Shown: piece by piece, positions 42,822 through 44,374 of the stretch
How the letters are laid out: each line of letters starts with the position of its first letter
Position numbering within the stretch: position 1 is the stretch's first letter
Assembly: GCA_020832345.1 (NCBI GenBank)
Contig: JAFIEY010000002.1
Span: 1 to 44,374, forward strand
Origin: Cryomorphaceae bacterium
Lineage (GTDB): Bacteria > Bacteroidota > Bacteroidia > Flavobacteriales > Schleiferiaceae
Length of the DNA stretch: 44,374 nucleotides
Direction: 5' to 3'
Translations under genes and position numbers: made by a program
The notes under the pieces: model-generated
Database searches by the model: none
What the model was told of the DNA's origin: nothing
What the model saw: the letters and a program-made list of their open reading frames with translations, nothing else

Positions 42822-42877
42822 GAGTCCACTCTATTAAAGAAAGATTTTGGCAGAAAGGGACTTTTTAGAGCAGACTC
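42822..42877 (+). repeat. palindromic intergenic repeat, copy J (short form)
   Basis: 56 bp, short form with a slightly degraded left arm (GAGTCCACTCT then ATTAAAG). It lies between the lipoprotein stop and the gatC promoter. Confidence 0.82.
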
Positions 42878-42927
42878 AGAACGTAATATGTAAATTTCGA
42901 GTGTGCTGGGTAGAAATATAAATTACC

Positions 42928-42935
42928 TATCTTTG
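42928..42935 (+). promoter_or_regulatory. candidate -7 element for gatC
   Basis: TATCTTTG 20 bases before the gatC ATG. Confidence 0.55.
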
Positions 42936-42955
42936 CCGCTGAAAATTTTTGTAAA

Positions 42956-43249
42956 ATGAAAGTATCTACTGCGGAACTTGAAAAAATTGCCCACCTGGCG
43001 CGTATAGAACTCAGCGAAGTTGAGAAGGAAGATATGCTAAAGGATTTCAACAAAATACTGACCTTTGTCGAGAAGGTGCAGGAGTTGGATTTGTCCTCGG
43101 TGGCGCCGATGGAGTATGTGAGCGACCGCGTAGATGCCCTTCGCGATGATGTGCTCGGCAAGGAGAGCAGTCAGCAGGATGCATTGCGCAACGCACCCGA
43201 CCACGACACGGCCTACATCAAGGTGCCCCGTATGGTCAAAAATGAGTGA
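42956..43249 (+). CDS. gatC: aspartyl/glutamyl-tRNA(Asn/Gln) amidotransferase subunit C
   Basis: 97 residues, normal length. GatC is the small belt subunit of GatCAB, which converts mischarged Glu-tRNA(Gln) and Asp-tRNA(Asn). Typical features are LEKIAHLARIELSEVEKED, MLKDFNKILTFVEKVQELD and the Pro/Asp-rich C-terminal tail (DVLGKESSQQDALRNAPDHD, then FIKVPRVV-like YIKVPRMVKNE). The gatA and gatB genes are elsewhere. The last bases overlap the FTHF cyclo-ligase start by 8 nt. Confidence 0.94.
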   Translation: MKVSTAELEKIAHLARIELSEVEKEDMLKDFNKILTFVEKVQELDLSSVAPMEYVSDRVDALRDDVLGKESSQQDALRNAPDHDTAYIKVPRMVKNE

Positions 43250-43826
43250 GGTGGATATATCGCACCACAAAAAACAATTACGCACCATTTTTTTGTCCCG
43301 CCGAAACGACCTTGCTCCGGAGCAAAAGGCGGAAATGGATCGTCGGATATGCGAAGGGATTTGGAAAAAAATCGAGGCATTGCAACCCCGGGTCATTCAC
43401 ACATTTCTACCCATCAATAGTGAGATAAATTTTTATCCTGTGATCAAACGAAGTATAGCAGCAGGCATAACCATCGTTTGTCCACGAGCCCTTCCCAACC
43501 GCAGAATGTCGCATTTGGTATTACGTGATTTGTCAGCCACAACCCCCGGCGTAATGGGCACCATTTATCCTTCGGGTGAAAATGAATATTTGGGAACCTA
43601 CGATTTGATCTTGGTGCCCGGACTGGCCTACGATCAGCGGGGTCATCGCTTGGGTTACGGCGGCGGTTACTACGACGCCTTTCTAAAAAACCATCCGGAT
43701 GCCTTCAAACTCGGACTTTTCTATGCCTTTCAGGCCTGCGATAAACTACCGATAGGGATGCATGATGTTCAGTTGGATGGTGTTGTGACGGAGGTGGGGG
43801 AGAGGGGGTTTACTAGCACAGCGTAA
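43242..43826 (+). CDS. 5-formyltetrahydrofolate cyclo-ligase
   Basis: 194 residues from the ATG at 43242 (MSEVDISHHKKQLRTIFLSR). A longer frame starting at 43134 only reads through gatC in another frame and is not used. The basic N-terminal helix, the middle segment VIHTFLPINSEINFYPVIKR and the C-terminal nucleotide site YDLILVPGLAYDQRGHRLGY followed by GGGYYDAFL are those of this ATP-dependent enzyme, which turns 5-formyl-THF into methenyl-THF. It is coupled to gatC by overlap. Confidence 0.94.
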   Translation: MSEVDISHHKKQLRTIFLSRRNDLAPEQKAEMDRRICEGIWKKIEALQPRVIHTFLPINSEINFYPVIKRSIAAGITIVCPRALPNRRMSHLVLRDLSATTPGVMGTIYPSGENEYLGTYDLILVPGLAYDQRGHRLGYGGGYYDAFLKNHPDAFKLGLFYAFQACDKLPIGMHDVQLDGVVTEVGERGFTSTA

Positions 43827-43828
43827 TT

Positions 43829-44263
43829 TCAAGATTTATTTTTAATGATCTCAGTAAGTTCATCTACCTTTTTGTTAAGATTTTCAATTTTTTCTTCAAG
43901 CGGATTATTATTGTCGCTAATCATGGAATCAACAAAGATGGAATTCACAAGAGAAAGACCGAATATTCCTCCTACAAATAAAATAGTAACAAAATAGATT
44001 CTAATAAAAAACTCCACAAATGGAGAAAACGTATTGTTTTCAATCATTGAGTCTGGAATTTCATACCATCCTTCCACAGTAAAAACTTTAAAAATGTTGT
44101 AAAGGGAGATTAATGGATTTCCAAAGTGTTCACTTGCAATGTTTTTGAAAAGAAACGTAGAGAGGACTGCGATTACAATATTAAATACACCAAAGGCAAA
44201 TAAAATCAGAAGTGAGGATTTTGCAGCTCTGTAAGTAAAATTTACAAAACAACTTGAACAAAA
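43829..44263 (-). pseudogene. voltage-gated-type ion channel pore domain (Ion_trans), 5' part missing
   Basis: The minus-strand frame is open over 144 codons from right after the TAG at 44264-44266 to the stop at 43829, but it has no usual start codon before a GTG at 44077. Order of parts: S5-like helix (SSLLILFAFGVFNIVIAVLS), pore segment with filter-like SLYNIFKVFTVEGWYEIPDS, S6-like helix (IYFVTILFVGGIFGLSLVNS), and a C-terminal coiled coil (PLEEKIENLNKKVDELTEII). This is the pore module of Na/Ca-type channels (compare T-x-E-x-W filters). The voltage-sensor helices S1-S4 are absent at the point where another ORF ends. It is either a disrupted channel or an unusual pore-only one. Confidence 0.6.
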
Positions 44264-44374
44264 CTATGGATAAATTCGATAGTTTAGGTCAGGAATAATT
44301 GGATGGTGAGCAATTCGATTTTTATCCAGTTCTGTTTTGTCTATTCTGATGCCTTTTTGATATTGCTTCAGGTT
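44264..44374 (-). CDS. C-terminal end of another ORF, possibly a transposase (continues past window)
   Basis: From the window edge 36 codons are open in the same frame as the channel remnant, ending with a TAG at 44264-44266. Residues include NLKQYQKGIRIDKTELDKN and IAHHPIIPDLNYRIYP. The pattern YQKGI....H.......NY.I.P is similar to C-termini of ISAzo13-type transposases as I remember them, but the fragment is short. If right, an insertion sequence cut the channel gene. Confidence 0.35.
   Translation of the reverse strand, partial: NLKQYQKGIRIDKTELDKNRIAHHPIIPDLNYRIYP

Noticed and set aside
43134-43241. 36-residue N-terminal extension of the FTHF cyclo-ligase frame
   Set aside because: It overlaps gatC in another frame and has no family similarity; the ATG at 43242 gives the normal length.

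Overview
The window comes from a Bacteroidota genome, most likely Flavobacteriia or a close relative. The evidence is a PorZ-type component of the type IX secretion system (T9SS) beside recO, a secreted protein with a gliding-motility/T9SS type B C-terminal sorting domain, many signal peptides ending in AQ or SQ, GSCFA and DUF3127 proteins, a LytS-type histidine kinase with TPRs, and promoters with the TAnnTTTG -7 element of Bacteroidota.

Layout. Bases 1-5140 are an AT-rich accessory region. It holds the 3' end of an RHS/YD-repeat polymorphic toxin, a secreted TPR protein, an orphan toxin-like ORF with an HExxxH motif, a lipoprotein gene carrying two in-frame lipoprotein signals, and two decayed toxin-antitoxin modules (DUF2683-YoeB with a frameshift; an antitoxin plus a truncated RelE/ParE-like toxin) next to palindromic DNA. 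Bases 5140-43830 are mostly ordinary core genome: queA, bcp, the mrp-nfu-korA Fe-S/2-oxoacid group, a MATE pump, rbfA, a LolC/FtsX-type permease, GH3, kbl, a flavin reductase, a DUF3127 OB-fold protein, an AtoE-type transporter, a TPR histidine kinase, porZ-recO, a patatin-barrel fusion, a T9SS cargo protein, PAP2-obg-adk, a thiolase/PaaI/gamma-carbonic-anhydrase operon, a GSCFA/outer-membrane pair, and gatC-FTHF cyclo-ligase. The right edge (43829-44374) holds a 5'-truncated voltage-gated-type ion-channel pore domain directly behind the C-terminus of another ORF that looks transposase-like.

The most unusual structure is a family of at least ten intergenic palindromic repeats. They have imperfect inverted termini of about 17 bp and occur in three nested size classes (about 55, 80-84 and 126-143 bp). 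Seven of the ten lie within 35 bp downstream of a stop codon. No transposase for them is visible. Two other structural signals stand out: a perfect 14-bp stem with an 11-nt loop in the mrp leader (7134-7172), and a GC-rich, multi-stem RNA-like block at 31801-31950 within a 540-bp gene-free gap.

No tRNA, rRNA or CRISPR array was seen. Family names come from reading motifs and from memory of the families; no database search was run.
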